DNA from: Benincasa hispida
Taxonomy: Eukaryota; Streptophyta; Magnoliopsida; Cucurbitales; Cucurbitaceae
Direction: 5' to 3'
DNA length: 64,000 bases
Assembly (NCBI RefSeq): GCF_009727055.1
Contig: NC_052357.1
Location: 85,120,447 to 85,184,446, forward strand
Shown: piece after piece, positions 11,448 to 23,325 of the stretch
How positions within the stretch are numbered: position 1 is the first letter of the stretch
Layout: each line of letters starts with the position of its first letter
Made by a program: the position numbers and the translations under genes
The notes under the pieces: model-generated
Databases searched by the model: none
What the model was told of the DNA's origin: nothing
Seen by the model: only the letters and a program-made list of their open reading frames with translations

Positions 11448-13146
11448 TGATAATGGGCAGAAATGCACGTTATTACAGCGCAAAGTTATAAAACAATGCA
11501 GGATTGCAATGTTAAAAATACACAATATTGTGTCCAAAAGCATTAAGTTCACAACATTGCGATCGCATACGTCCATCGCATGAAAATAGTTAACTTATGT
11601 ATTTTATGCAGGAAGATGCATTGATGCAAGGCGAAAATACGATTCAAAGAAATTAACGTTCGAGCGCATTAAGAAATTGCGACCGCAAGGCTATGTGATC
11701 GTTTACGCTCACAAAAATCTGCTCAAGAAGGTGGTCGCATAGAGCCGGCGCATCAAGGTGAGCGTATCAAGGTGAAAGCTTAATAAATCACGATGGGACA
11801 GAAAGCTGATAATGGTTGATTCCGAATTAAGTTGACAAGCCGTTAATGACCTACTATAACAAGTACACTCAACTTTTCAGTGACAAATATTCGGGGCATC
11901 AGACAGAGAATTAATGTCATCCCATCAGTGCAATCATAAGAGAGAATAAGCTTTTCACCCTGAAGCTCTATAAATACCGCAGGCCACCTTCAGTGAAGGA
12001 GTTAGTTCAGTTCGCTAAGTTACAGAATTCTCCATATAGATAGCAGTTAGCCTTGTTCATAATTTTTCTTTTACTTAGAAGGCGGAAGCAAGAGAGGGAT
12101 ACTACATCGAGAGATTGTCCCGATGAACTCGGAAGGCCAGGGAGTGTCGAAATTAGAGAGAGGGCCAACTCTTGCGGATGCAAGAACATCTTTTAGGCAA
12201 AATAAAGATAACAGTGTAAAAGCCTTGGGAAGCAAGATATTGCTACCAGGCTCTCTACCCTTATTTTCCATTGTCATTTTGTACTCTGAACTTATTTATA
12301 AAAATGGAAATTGCATCTTTATATCTGTCCATTCTCTATACATTATGCATGAGTAGTTAAATCTGTCGAATGGGTTGAGTCTGCACTTAGCTAGCATGAC
12401 CTGAGATCTTCATTCTATGCGATCATCTTGTATTATGTATGCATCATTTGTCCATTAGAGATACTCGGGAGGGTAGTCTAAGGATAGAATCTAGGCTTGA
12501 AAAAGTCAGATTAGAATCTAGGCTCGGGAGAGTCAGATTAGAACTGCATAATCAAGAGATAGAAGCTTAGGAATAAGCTCTATTTGCTATTAACGCATCG
12601 CATGCACCCTAGAGATAGGTTATGATTGTATGCGGTCACCTTGTCCTTATGTGCATCTTGCATCATCGCATAGGCAAGAAGTAAAGACTTAGGAATAAGC
12701 TTTATAGACATTATCGCATTCATCGCATACGTCCTAAAATTATGAGCCATCGCATTTGCATTGGAAAATGATTTGCTATTGCGTGAGTGTAGCATGATCG
12801 CATAGCTTAAACCCATTCTCGGGAAACGCTAGCTAAGAACCTTCTCAACACATTCCTCCGCGTACTCAGTGTATTTGTCGCATAATTACTCTTTTCTCAA
12901 ATCCGCCGCATACTTTTTATACCTTGCACAACAAACCAACCAACATCTTGATTTATTTGTTACCGCAAAGTGATCTAAAATTACCATCGCATACTGTTTT
13001 CCTTAGTCCCTATGTTCGACCCTAGGCTTACCTGAAAGCTCAGTAGGATTTATACTTGGGTCTTACTGAGAAAACTTGCATGCTCAATGCATATTCCACC
13101 ATCACATTATATTCCATTATTTCATCGCATAAAACGAAACGCATCA
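11448..13146 (+). repeat. Athila 3' LTR
   Basis: Starts TGATAATGGGCAGAAATGCA after the polypurine tract and ends ACGCATCA. It matches 2980-4669 throughout, including the TATA box at 11969-11976 and the Athila-typical end. The sequence directly after it belongs to a copia LTR in the opposite orientation. Confidence 0.9.
11969..11976 (+). promoter_or_regulatory. LTR TATA box (3' copy)
   Basis: TATAAATA in agctctataaataccg, the counterpart of 3501-3508. Transcription from here would run outward into the copia LTR. Confidence 0.65.
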
Positions 13147-14993
13147 AAGAACCATTCTTCAATACTTCCTCGATCAATCTCCAAGCGTTCAAGAACATCA
13201 CACTCGAATCCAGCGACCGATACACAACACGAACACAATGAGCATAGCCTCCACGAAACCAATCGAGTCTAACTCAATCCACGAACTGGGTGAGGACACC
13301 ACCACAATGGTTACCTTGGTATTCTCGGTGTGAGAATCTAGGAGTTGTGGGCTCTGTGTGATATTGGCCTGAGGAAGAGACTAGAGGAATACGATCGAGC
13401 AAATGGGAGAAATTACACTGTCTATCATATAGACAATGTGTTCAATCGTGTAACAAACGACAGCCTATCATATAGACTTAGCCACTCGATCGTTTAGCTA
13501 CGATCAGCTGAATGACTATCATATAGTCAAAGGTAAGCGATCGCTTAGTGAAACCCTTTCACTTGATAGCTTATCCGTGAGTAACTTTCCTAATGAAGTC
13601 ACTTCTAATTTTAGGGGAAAAAAATTCTTTTACCTCACCGATTACCATAAAACCATCAATAACTCCCAACTCAATTGGTTATTAGAGAAAAAGAAATTAA
13701 TTCATTAATTTATATTAATATATTATAAATAAATATGATAACTAACTTACCATATTATATTTATAACCTATAATTTTAATATTTCATCTCATGAAACATA
13801 CAAACCATATTTCTTTTTCTATTTTATAGTACTTAATGTAAATCATATTTACATTAATCTTCCACTTGATGTATCTCATACATCACGCCAACTATATCAT
13901 ATATAATTGAATTTCCTCTTATTAATTTGAACACTTCAAACTAACTCCAAGAAATGATTCTCGACTTGAATCCATTGAGCTACCAATGGGACCTTATGGA
14001 CTTGTAGCTTGAAGCTCCAATGGTTCGTGAATAACTTACTAAACTCTTTAGTCAGGGGACCCACTATCCGTTAATTGTCGAGCACTCCACTAAAGACCGG
14101 CAACTGCATTCTTCTCACTACAGATAAATTTCTGTGTCCATATCAACCAATCAACATACGATAACGCTTCACAGATTCGTAAGTACAGTTGGACCAATTT
14201 ACTGTTTTGCCCCTGTAGTTACATCTAACTTCTTAAGTACCACTAATTCCTCTAATGAACAATAAGTCATAGTCCTACTATGACTGGGTCCTCTCTTCCA
14301 AAGAGAGGATGTGGTCACTATGTTCAAGACCTGGAATCAACTCTTAAGGGAGCAATCTATCTACTTACCACTACTTTGGGGAATGAGTGAATTCCGTCTT
14401 GTGTAACTGAGTTCCCAACTCCCCAATCAGACAAATCTCCAAAAAGGTAGGCTTATTGAGTTAACAATCTGGCCCCTCTCACCCATACTAATCAAAGAAC
14501 CGCCCTCATAGGCAGGAGCTCCCAAAACACTTAGAATTAAGGTCATGTCACCTATGGTCGTTTCAGTGAGATGTAAGTCTCAATTATCAACAACGTTATA
14601 TAAAAAGACAAATCATCTCGTGGTCCAGTCTTATACAAACTCTTTGTATAAGACACCCCCACTCGCATGTCTCCACATGAATGGTCAGGATCAGACCATC
14701 TGTAGTAGTTCACAATACTTGTAAACCTTTACAAAACGGGTCGAATCCGTAGTCTCACCAAGATAAGGTATCCCTCCTTTATCTTTATACTCTAGACCTT
14801 TTAGGTTATTACTTAAGGCATGATCCACTTGTATATGTCATATACATGCTTAAGTTTACATACAATAACCACGGATCTTTGTTTATTGGATATGAGTAAA
14901 TACAAATAAAATAACTCTTATTTTATTAATAACAATGTGTACAAAGTTTATAAACTACGAGACTTCGGGAGAATTAGGACACCAATCCCAACA
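13147..14993 (-). mobile_element. Inverted Ty1/copia LTR, truncated at its 3' end
   Basis: Read on the minus strand it starts TGTTGGGATTGGTGTCC at 14993 and matches the + strand LTR at 18564-20577 in order. Shared blocks include the tract around 14200-14420 (counterpart 19190-19440: start of a ggaattcactcattcc block, then the Ser-like agagaggatgtg region) and the block around 13290-13345 (counterpart 20275-20330). It lacks about the last 150 bp and is cut off exactly at the Athila LTR end. Its orientation is opposite to the copia internal region beside it. Confidence 0.75.
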
Positions 14994-15696
14994 GATAAAA
15001 CACTCAATGGGAGGAAAATGGGGTATATGATACTTCATTTTTGCCTTGACACGTTTCTCCCTATAAGTTCAAACCATGAGATCTACACTCGGCCTCGGAG
15101 CACCATGGGTGTCCCCCTACGGGTGGCATTTGGATAGGTCAATTACAAGGTAAATGGAAAGAGAGTTTATAGTAAGTAGGAGTGGGATGTGCTCGCACAT
15201 CCCTCGATCTCTCTCATTAGGTTAAATAAAGTTTCATGCATCACCTCGTGGCATCGTGGTTGTCCCCCTAAAGGATGGCAGTATTACATGACGTTTTATT
15301 TTATCTCCAGAAATGGATAGGGTTGCTTTAGTTTCATGTCCTAATCGATTTTTCCCTACGGTTGGCTCATTGGAGCAGAACTCTAGAACTTAAAATGAAG
15401 GGTTATACTTATACCGAATTGTTAAAGATGTTAACAAATTTTGGACCGAACAATGGTGACTGTTAGTTACAGTGATAAGGTATTGTTTCTATCTAATGGT
15501 TGAAAATATCTCATTTCAGTGAAGGGGCACTTAATCACCCTACGATGACTTTTGTCCTGCCTCATTGAAACATCATTGTAAAATAGTTGTAACTAAGGGT
15601 ACACTAGACTATTTTGCTAAAATCTGATTAGTTATCTTAAGTGGTTTAATGCAAATAGACTAAAATAATTTGTTCTTTTTTAGCAAAATCTTTAAA
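14994..15696 (+). other. Copia untranslated leader
   Basis: Non-coding sequence between the inverted LTR and the gag start. It has an imperfect direct repeat (gtgtccccctacgggtggca at about 15110 and gttgtccccctaaaggatgg at about 15259). No tRNA-Met primer binding site (TGGTATCAGAGC) is seen after the LTR edge, as expected if that edge is not a true 5' LTR end. Confidence 0.55.
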
Positions 15697-16278
15697 ATGG
15701 CTACCATTACTTTAAGTTTACTCGTCGTGGATAAGTTAACAGGAGAGAATCACGCTAGTTGAAAAAACACAATCAACACTATACTGATCATCGATGATCT
15801 TCACTTTATCCTGATGAAGGATCATCCTCCCATTCCAGCTGCCAATGCTCCTCGAAATGTTCGGGAAACATACGAGCTTTGGACATGGGCAAACGAAAAG
15901 GCCTGATTGTACATCTTGGCAAGCCTTAATGAAGTCGTGCTCACAGTTTGTGAGATCATGGATTCCCTGAGGGGAATATTTGGACAACCGTCTGCACAAC
16001 TCAAACATGACGCTCTAAAACACATCTTCAATGCTCGTATGCAAGAATAGACACCTGTTCGAGAACATGTTCTCAACATGATGGTCCACTTCAACGTGGT
16101 AGAGATGAATGGGTCGAGCATCGATGAAGCCAGTCAAGTTAGCATCATACTGAAATCTTTACCTAAAAGTTTCCTGCATTTCTGTAGCAATGATGTTTTG
16201 AACAGGATTGACTACAACCTGATCACTCTGCTCAATAAGCTACAGACCTTCCAATCCTTGTTGCAAAGCAAGGAGTAG
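15697..16278 (+). pseudogene. Ty1/copia gag remnant
   Basis: Starts ATGGCTACCATTACT. Segments read KLTGENHASWKNTINTILI, then YELWTWANEKA, LKHDALKHIFNARMQE and VREHVLNMMVHFNVVEMNG, followed by QVSIILKSLPKSFLHF. This is the order of the copia gag (UBN2-type) domain. Stops at about 15759, 15904 and 16048 break the frame. The last open part is 16078-16278. Confidence 0.85.
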
Positions 16279-17040
16279 AAGGGTGAAGCAGATGTTGCTT
16301 CATCCTCTAAAAATTTCCATAAAGGTTCAACCTCCGGAACTAAGTCTGTACCTTCTTCCTTCGACACCAAAAAGTGGAAGAAGAAAAAGGGTGGAAAGGG
16401 GAAAGCTAACCCTATAGTTGTTGTTCATAGGATAGAAAACCCATCAAGGTTGCAAAGGGAATTTGTTTCCATTGCAACCAAGATGGTCATTGAAAGAGGA
16501 ACTGCCCTAAATATTTGGCAGAAAAAAAAGAAGGCCAAACAAGGTAAATATGATTTACTTGTATTGGAAACCTGTTTAGTGGAGAATAGTGATTCTACCT
16601 GAATTGTTGACTTTAGAGCCACTAACCACGTTTGTTCTTCATTTTAGGGAATTAATACCTAGTGGCAACTAGATGCTGTTGAAATGACAATGTGGGTTGG
16701 AATCGAGAACGTCATCTCAGCTGTGGCAGTGGGAGGTCTCCAGTTGACTTTACAGAACAAATTTCTTGTATTAAAAGATGTATATATAATTCCTGATTTA
16801 AAAAGGAACTTAGTTTATGTAAAGTGTTTGCTTGAACACTCTTATAATATCAACTTTCTTTTTAATAAAGTGTTTATCTCTAAGAATAGTGTTGATATTT
16901 ATTCTACAAAACTGGAAAACAATCTTTATGTGCTAAGACTGTTAGCAACTAATGCCCTCCATAACACAGAGATGTTTAAGACCGTAGTAACTCGACATAA
17001 AAGACTTAAAATTTCTCTTAAAGAAAATTACCAACTTTGA
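16279..17040 (+). pseudogene. Copia zinc knuckle and protease remnant
   Basis: A CCHC zinc knuckle (CFHCNQDGH, then RNC) lies near 16464-16507 and contains a TGA stop in place of the usual tryptophan. The protease active-site region near 16600-16635 reads IVDFRATNHVC where IVDSGATNHVC is expected, so the D-S-G triad is destroyed. The open part 16684-17040 covers the region between protease and pre-integrase (LKDVYIIPDLKRNLVYVKCL). Confidence 0.85.
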
Positions 17041-17735
17041 CACCTAAGACTAGGACACATTAATCTCAATAGAATTAAGAGGTTAGTGAAGAATGGAGTT
17101 CTAAGCGAGTTAGAAGAAAATTCTTTGCTTGTATGTGAGTCATGCCTTAAAGGAAAGATGACTGAGAGACCTTTTACTGGAAAGGGTCAAAGGCCAAATA
17201 ACCTTTAGAGCTAGTACATTCAAACCTCTATGGTTCGTTGAATGTAAAAGCTAGGGGAGGTTATGAATATTTCATCACCTTTACTGATTATTATTCAAGA
17301 TATGGACACGTTTATTTAATTCAACATAAGTCTAAATCTTTTGAAAAGTTCAAAGAATTCAAGACTGAAGTTGAAAATGCATTAAATAGAACGATTAAAA
17401 CATTTCAATCTGATCGAGATAGAGAGTTTATGGATTTAACATTCCAAAACTATTTGATAGAACATGGAATAATATCCCAACTCTCAGCATCTGGTACACC
17501 TCAGCAAAATGGTGTATCAAAAAGGAGAAATCAAACTCTGTTGGACATGGTTCAGTTTATGATGAGTTACACTGTTGGGGTTATGTAGTATAGACTGCAG
17601 CGTACATCCTGAACTACGTTCCATCCAAGAGTGCTGCCAGAACACATTTGGAGTATGGAATGGTCGTAAAGCTAGTTTACATCATTTCGAAATCTAGAGT
17701 TACCCAACACATGTGCTTTAGGCTAATCCTAAGAA
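17041..17735 (+). pseudogene. Copia integrase remnant
   Basis: The HHCC zinc-binding part reads HLRLGHINLNRIKRLVKNG near 17041-17100 with CESCLKGKMTERPF near 17133-17175. The core in 17238-17588 has the three acidic positions: FTDYYSRYGHVYLI, then TFQSDRDREFMD, and SASGTPQQNGVSKRRNQTL near 17490-17540. The E of NGVSERRNQTL is a K here, so a catalytic residue is lost. The frame then breaks at 17588. Confidence 0.9.
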
Positions 17736-18090
17736 ATTGGAACCACGTTCAAGATTGTGCCTATTTTTAGGCTACCCCAAAGGAACGAGAGATGGTTACT
17801 TCTTTGATCCTAAAGAAAAGAAAGATTTTGTATCGACAAATGCTACTTTTCTTGAAGAATACCCCATAAGGGAGCACAAACCCAAAAGAAAGATTGTGTT
17901 AAATAAAATTTCCAAAGAAACTAATCTTCAACAAGAGTTGTTGAAGAACCTAGTACCTCAACGAGAGTTGTTGAAGTAGGTTCATCTAGTAGGTCAAATC
18001 CACCTCAAATGTTGAGGGAACCTCGACGTAGTGGGAGGGTTGTGAACCCATCTATTCGCAATATGAGTTTAACAGAAAGGAAGGGTGCAT
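17736..18090 (+). pseudogene. Copia integrase C-terminus up to a deletion
   Basis: LCLFLGYPKGTRDGYFFDPK near 17756-17815 is the conserved integrase C-terminal motif, followed by a low-complexity linker and REPRRSGRVVNPSIR near 18020-18060. The reverse transcriptase that should follow is absent: sequence passes within a few codons to RNase H at about 18090. Confidence 0.8.
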
Positions 18091-18551
18091 CGCTAACTCC
18101 ACCATAAAGGCTGAGTATGTAGCAGCTTGTGAAGCTGCTAAGGAAGCTGTTTGGCTTAGGAAATTCTTGATTGATCTAGAAGTTGTCCTAGACATGTCAA
18201 AGTCTATCACATTTTATTGTGATAATAGTGATGTTGTGACTAATTCACGAGAGCTTAGGAGTCACAAGCGCGACAAGCATATAGAACAGAAGTATCATCT
18301 CATTGGAGAGATTGTACATCGAGGAAACTTGATTGTTATGCAGATAGCTTCAGAGCATAACGTTGTTGATCTGTTTACAAAGGCCCTCACGGCTAAGGTA
18401 TTTGAGGGTCACCTACAGAGTATGGGTCTATGGGATAGGCCACTCTGGACTAGAGCAAGTGGGAGATTTGTACTGAGCGCGTGTTATGCTCTAGTTTATT
18501 ATTTGTGTACCTTTTATTTTGACTATATTGTACACCGCACTAGCTTTAGGT
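18091..18551 (+). pseudogene. Copia RNase H remnant
   Basis: The sequence begins with KAEYVAACEAAKEAVWLRKF, near 18108-18166, then ITFYCDNSDVVTNSRE with the catalytic CDN, RDKHIEQKYHLIGEIV, and VVDLFTKALTAKVFEGHL, near 18365-18420. This is the typical C-terminus of a copia polyprotein. Because the reverse transcriptase is missing, the element is an internal-deletion derivative. Confidence 0.9.
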
Positions 18552-18552
18552 C

Positions 18553-18563
18553 AAATGGGAGAT
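18553..18563 (+). other. Copia polypurine tract
   Basis: AAATGGGAGAT directly before TGTTGG, the standard plus-strand primer position for plant copia elements. It fixes the start of the 3' LTR. Confidence 0.8.
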
Positions 18564-20577
18564 TGTTGGTGTTGATGCCTTAACTCTCGTAGGGTTCTAT
18601 AGTTTGTAAACATTATTGAACAAATTCATTGTGTATTTGATAAAATATATGATATTTTATTTAAATTTAGTGTCTATAAAATATATGATATTTTAGTTGC
18701 ATTAATCACAAACTAATAAACTAACATCAAATGTTATCTTTGTAATTAAACATGTATATAGAGATATACGGGTGGATCATGTTTAAGTGATAACCTAAAT
18801 GGTCTGTAGTAGATAGATAAGTCTGGGGTACCTTATCCTGGTGACACTACGAGTATGGCCCGCTTTGTAGGTGTTACAATTGTTGTAAAGTGTACAAATG
18901 ATCTGATCCTAATCATTCATATATAGACATGTGAGCGGGGATATTCTATACAAAGGAGTTTGTATAAGACCGGACCATGAAAAATGTTTATTTTCATCAT
19001 ATAACGTCGTTCATAATAAAAACTTATATTTCACCAGGATGACCATAGGTAACATGACCTGAATCCTGAGTGAGTTGTAAACTTCTGCCTATGAGAACGA
19101 TCCTTTGATTTGTATGAGTGAGAGTGACCAAATCGCCGACTTAATACCATTTGGAGATTCATCTTATTGGGAAGCTGGGAATACAGCTACACAATAAGGA
19201 ATTCACTCATTCCTCGAGGTCGGGATAAGCAGATAAATTGCTCCCTTAAAGGCTGATTCTGGGTCTTAAACAATGTGGCGTCACACCCTCTCCTGATCCG
19301 AGAGGGGTTTAGTCATAGTTGGACTATGATCTATTGTTTGTTAGAGGGATCAGTGGTACTTAAGGAGTTAGATGTAACTACAGAGACAAAACGGTATTTT
19401 TACCCTAGTTGTACTTATGAGCAATTTGTGAAGGTTCATCGTACTGTTGATTGGTTATATCCAATGGACACATAAATATATCTGTAGTCCGAAGAGTACA
19501 GCTGTCGGTCTTTAGTGAAGTGTCCGACAGTTAACAAATGGTAAATAATTTAATTAAAGAGTTTAATTAATTATTCATGTACCGTTGGAGCTTCAAGCTA
19601 TAGGTCTACGAGGTTCCCTTGGTAGCTTGATATGATTAACTGAGAATCATATTTTGGATTAATTTAAATTGTTCAAATTAGTAGAGGGATTTAATTATAT
19701 ATGATATAATTAAGTTATTTTAATTATATGTGATATAATTATTATAATTTATTTGATACATTATAACTTTAGTGAGAGAAAATAGATATTTGAATAAGAT
19801 TCAAATATAGTTTCTATGAATTGGATTCATAGTTGTTAAATTTAATATAAATGTAATTTATATTAAATGTCATATAAGAGAGAAAAGAAACTATAGTTTA
19901 TATTATATGTGATACAATATTAAAACTATAGGTTATATGTTATATTTGATATAACATATAATTTGATATATATATATATATATATATATAATATGATAAA
20001 TTAGTTATCATATTTATATCTATATTAATTATTATTTTACTAATAAAGGAGGGAATTACAACTCTCTTCCCTTTCTTTTCTCTCAACCCACGTAAGTGGG
20101 TGGTTGTTATTTTTGGCATATAGAAAAAGAAAAAGTTTCTGCTTCTTAGCTGATCGATCGTTTTTGGTTTTTGGAGAACGACAGAAAGAGTAATGTGTTT
20201 GTGAAATTGTTGTTGAACAATCTCCAAATCTCTTTTATTCCTCTCCAAAAAATTCCCTCAAATCCAAAATAGCCAGAGTCCACCACTCCTGGGTTCTCAA
20301 CCTGAGAATACCGAGGAAGCCTTCATGGTCATGTTCGAACTTGTTCGAGTTTTTTCTTGAAGAAAATTTTCATGTGGTTCGTGTGTTGTTCAAAGGAATT
20401 ATTGAAGAAAGGTCTTCAAAGGTGAGGTTTCTAAAACTCATTTATTAGTATATTGTAACTTATATATAAATGCATATCTTGTTTATTGCTTTATTGTAAA
20501 ATCTCACATTCAACGAAAAATGAAATTTGGGTCGATCTTGCTTTCACTTATGGTTCCCTCCCGTTATGGATCCTTCA
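18564..20577 (+). mobile_element. Ty1/copia 3' LTR, about 2.0 kb
   Basis: Starts TGTTGGTGTTGATGCC after the polypurine tract. The end is placed at GGATCCTTCA (20577) by general LTR form and is approximate. It contains an (AT)n run at about 19966-19990. It is the direct-orientation partner of the inverted copy at 13147-14993. Confidence 0.7.
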
Positions 20578-21460
20578 AGTTTTTATATAAAATATACATG
20601 CATTTTATTTGAGTGTTCATACCATAACTTAGCATTTAAATGAGTTATCCATTGATTCCTGTAAGTTTGAACGCATATTATTTAACGATGTTAACATGTG
20701 CGTTGATATGAAAACTTACCCTTAAGTTTTGGTATTGAAGGTATGGTAAGGTACCTAGTTATATATCGATCCTTGCTACCGAAGGTATGGTAAGATAAGC
20801 AGGATTTTATTCAATTCTATGTGTACGTAAGACTTATGTTATCGACATTGATGAGATCGAGCAAAAGGTCTCTCTCTCAACTAAGGTTAGTAGGGATTGA
20901 GTAAAAGAGTTCTCCCACATGTTCAGGTAAGGGAGTAGAGGAATTCTACAGGATATGTTGGTGAGTTTTAACCAGGGTTTTCATTTTATGTTTTCTTTAT
21001 TTCCTAAATGTTATTCCCGAACCCTAGTGTGCTAATGAGAATCTTTTATTATTAAGTTATTTATACTATGAGTTATGGAAGCATGTTTTCATAAAAGAAG
21101 TCACTCACTGGACTTTCCAAATCACTATTTTTAATGTTTTCCTCCTCAGTTAGCAGTCGATTTCCCGAGGTCTAGCAGTTCTACCAATTAGTCACTTCCC
21201 AGACCCTCATGAAATTGAAGCTTAGGTGGCTCATCATGTTTCATTAATCTTGTCTTTATGCTGATGTCATGGGGAACATGGTAGACTTGTGTTGAACAAA
21301 GGTTGTAATATTCTAGTTTTCTAGAATTTTTATACATATTGAAGTTAATATTTCGATTAATAGTAATATGTATGCTTTAAGTTGTTGTTGAGATTGTGTG
21401 TTAAAGTGAATTATGAACTGCTAAACAGGTGTAACAGGTGTGAGGGGACACAGGTTTACA
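20578..21460 (+). mobile_element. Possible 3' part of the split chromovirus LTR
   Basis: This resembles the R/U5 half of a Ty3/gypsy LTR: ggtatggtaaggtacc repeats near 20741 and 20785, a cctcctcagttagcag block near 21142, a long AT-rich tail, and a terminal GGTTTACA at about 21453-21460. Its TTACA end would pair with the TGTAA start at 1172. The idea that both belong to one LTR is inference. Confidence 0.4.
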
Positions 21461-22836
21461 GGAGTATGTTGACCAATAGTTGTCATAAGAGGATTAACAA
21501 CTGCTATCTTCACATCCCTTCTTAGATTGGGAGAGTAATCTGGGAAAGCATATAACAATAACTCAAATAATGGTTGTATAAATCAAAGCATAAGGGAGGC
21601 ATTTTGCCAATTGAGTGGAGTTGGTAATTTTATAGTGAAAAATTGCATTGGGTAGTAAAATATATTTGTGTATTTGAAACCATGTCTCCCATTTTTCAAC
21701 TTTGCGTCTATAGTAAAATTCCACTAATTTTTGTCTCAACCGTGGCTTCAAATGTTCTTATCGGTTTAAAGGACTCCACTTCCCCTCTTTATATAAAGGA
21801 ATATTGTATCGGGGAGCGTAATAAACATATTTTCAATTTTGTTGGTATTTTATCAATATGCTAATATAGCAAAGGTATCATTATTTTGAACAAATCTTTT
21901 TCCTTTGTCTCCTCTCTCTCCTCTCTCTCTTTATATATATATATAATTTCCATTGTCGAATTCTCTCTTATTTTTTCTCCATCGCATCTCTTTTTTTAAA
22001 ATCAAGTGTTAGTTTTCCAATCTTTTTTCTTCTATCATTTTATAACCTATCGATTTTTTTATTATATCAAAATTGTAGAGTATGTTAGTAACTATCAAAC
22101 ATTAATAAGCAAATATATTAAATTTGCGACAAGTACAATCATTAGTATATCGGATATCAATTAGAAAACATATTAAATATCTAGTCCACTTACATACTAT
22201 TAAATAGACTCGATCACAATCATATTTCTTTTGAAAAATTAGATGAGTAAACACCAACATCACAATCACATTGGTTTACAATTGAGGCCCATTTCGATTG
22301 ATGGTCCAATTGGAATCAACCCTAATTACATCGTTTTTCATTTCCCACCTTATTTGCAACCAAATTTTGGGTAAATCAATCTTAGCAAGAGGAAGCATTT
22401 TGGGATCTACATGATCTAGAACGTCGAAATATGAGCACAATATGAGTCGGTACACTGAATTACCTCATCGTCGTCTTTGAATTAATTCTTTGTAGCAAAG
22501 AGAATTTATTTCTTTAATAATAGTGAATTTCTTTCTCTTCAACTTGAAATTTTTATTCACAATAGAGATGAAACGATAACGGTTATATTATCCAAAGAAG
22601 AAGATGAGACGCAAAGAGAGTGAATAGGGTGTGCTTAGGAAATAGAGAAGTGAAAGAATGGAAAATTAGAAATGGAGGATAAGATTTTTTGTGGGTGAAA
22701 ATGGGAGGGAATGGAAATGAAGATGCCAAAATGGAGTTCATTGGTTTTCGTGGTTCAAGAAGAGACTAAATGAAGAAAGTTGAGTAGCACAATTTTCTTT
22801 CTTGGGACAAATTTCCCCTTCCCTTACATATATATG
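21461..22836. other. Intergenic spacer
   Basis: No gene was recognised. It contains a TATA-like tttatataaagg at about 21789, a CT-rich tract and short (TA)n at 21910-21950, and AT-rich sequence. Open frames here are short and in AT-rich DNA. Confidence 0.5.
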
Positions 22837-23303
22837 TAGGGATGACAAAATTTCTCGTGGGTTACTCAATTGGGACGAAGAATCCCAATTTAACCAAATC
22901 AGAGATTTAAATCGTGTCCCTGATCGAGGACGGAACAGGGAGGGAGAGGGGATCCCCGCCCCGATATAATAAATTTAATTTTTATTGATTTATAATAAAA
23001 AAAATTAAGATATTTTTTTAATTATTAATTTAAACAAATATATGTAACAATAATACTAATTTCTAACTTACAATTTACAATTTCAATGTAAATACTAAAT
23101 TTAGTTAATTTTAAATAATGACAAAATAAAATAATAAAATAAAAAACGGAGATTTTTTCCGTGGGGACCCGAATCTCTAAACGAAGACTCTACTATCCTG
23201 AACCCCAAAACGGGAAATGGGACGGGATGGAAATTAAAAATCCTCACAGAGACGAGGATGGGGAATGCATTCCTACCTTAGCTTGGCCCGATTGCCATCC
23301 CTA
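22837..23303. mobile_element. hAT-like MITE, 467 bp
   Basis: Terminal inverted repeats TAGGGATGACAA (left) and TAGGGATGGCAA (right, complement). Both sides carry the same 8-bp target duplication TATATATG (22829-22836 and 23304-23311), the length typical of hAT elements. The ends are GC-rich with a ggggatccccgcccc block; the middle is AT-rich. It has no coding capacity. Confidence 0.85.
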
Positions 23304-23325
23304 TATATATGCACTCAAATTTAAC

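Larger units (their letters stand above)
2980..13146 (+). mobile_element. Athila-type Ty3/gypsy retrotransposon, decayed, about 10.2 kb
   Basis: The element has two similar LTRs (2980-4669 and 11448-13146), a primer binding site complementary to tRNA-Asp (4676-4693), gag, protease, reverse transcriptase, RNase H and integrase in the Ty3/gypsy order, and a polypurine tract before the 3' LTR. The gag and FMDD-type reverse transcriptase sequences point to the Athila lineage. Every coding domain is interrupted by stops and frameshifts, so it cannot be autonomous. The LTRs differ by roughly a few percent by eye. The five bases on each side (gcgat and aagaa) do not match, so no target site duplication is seen. 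Confidence 0.9.
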
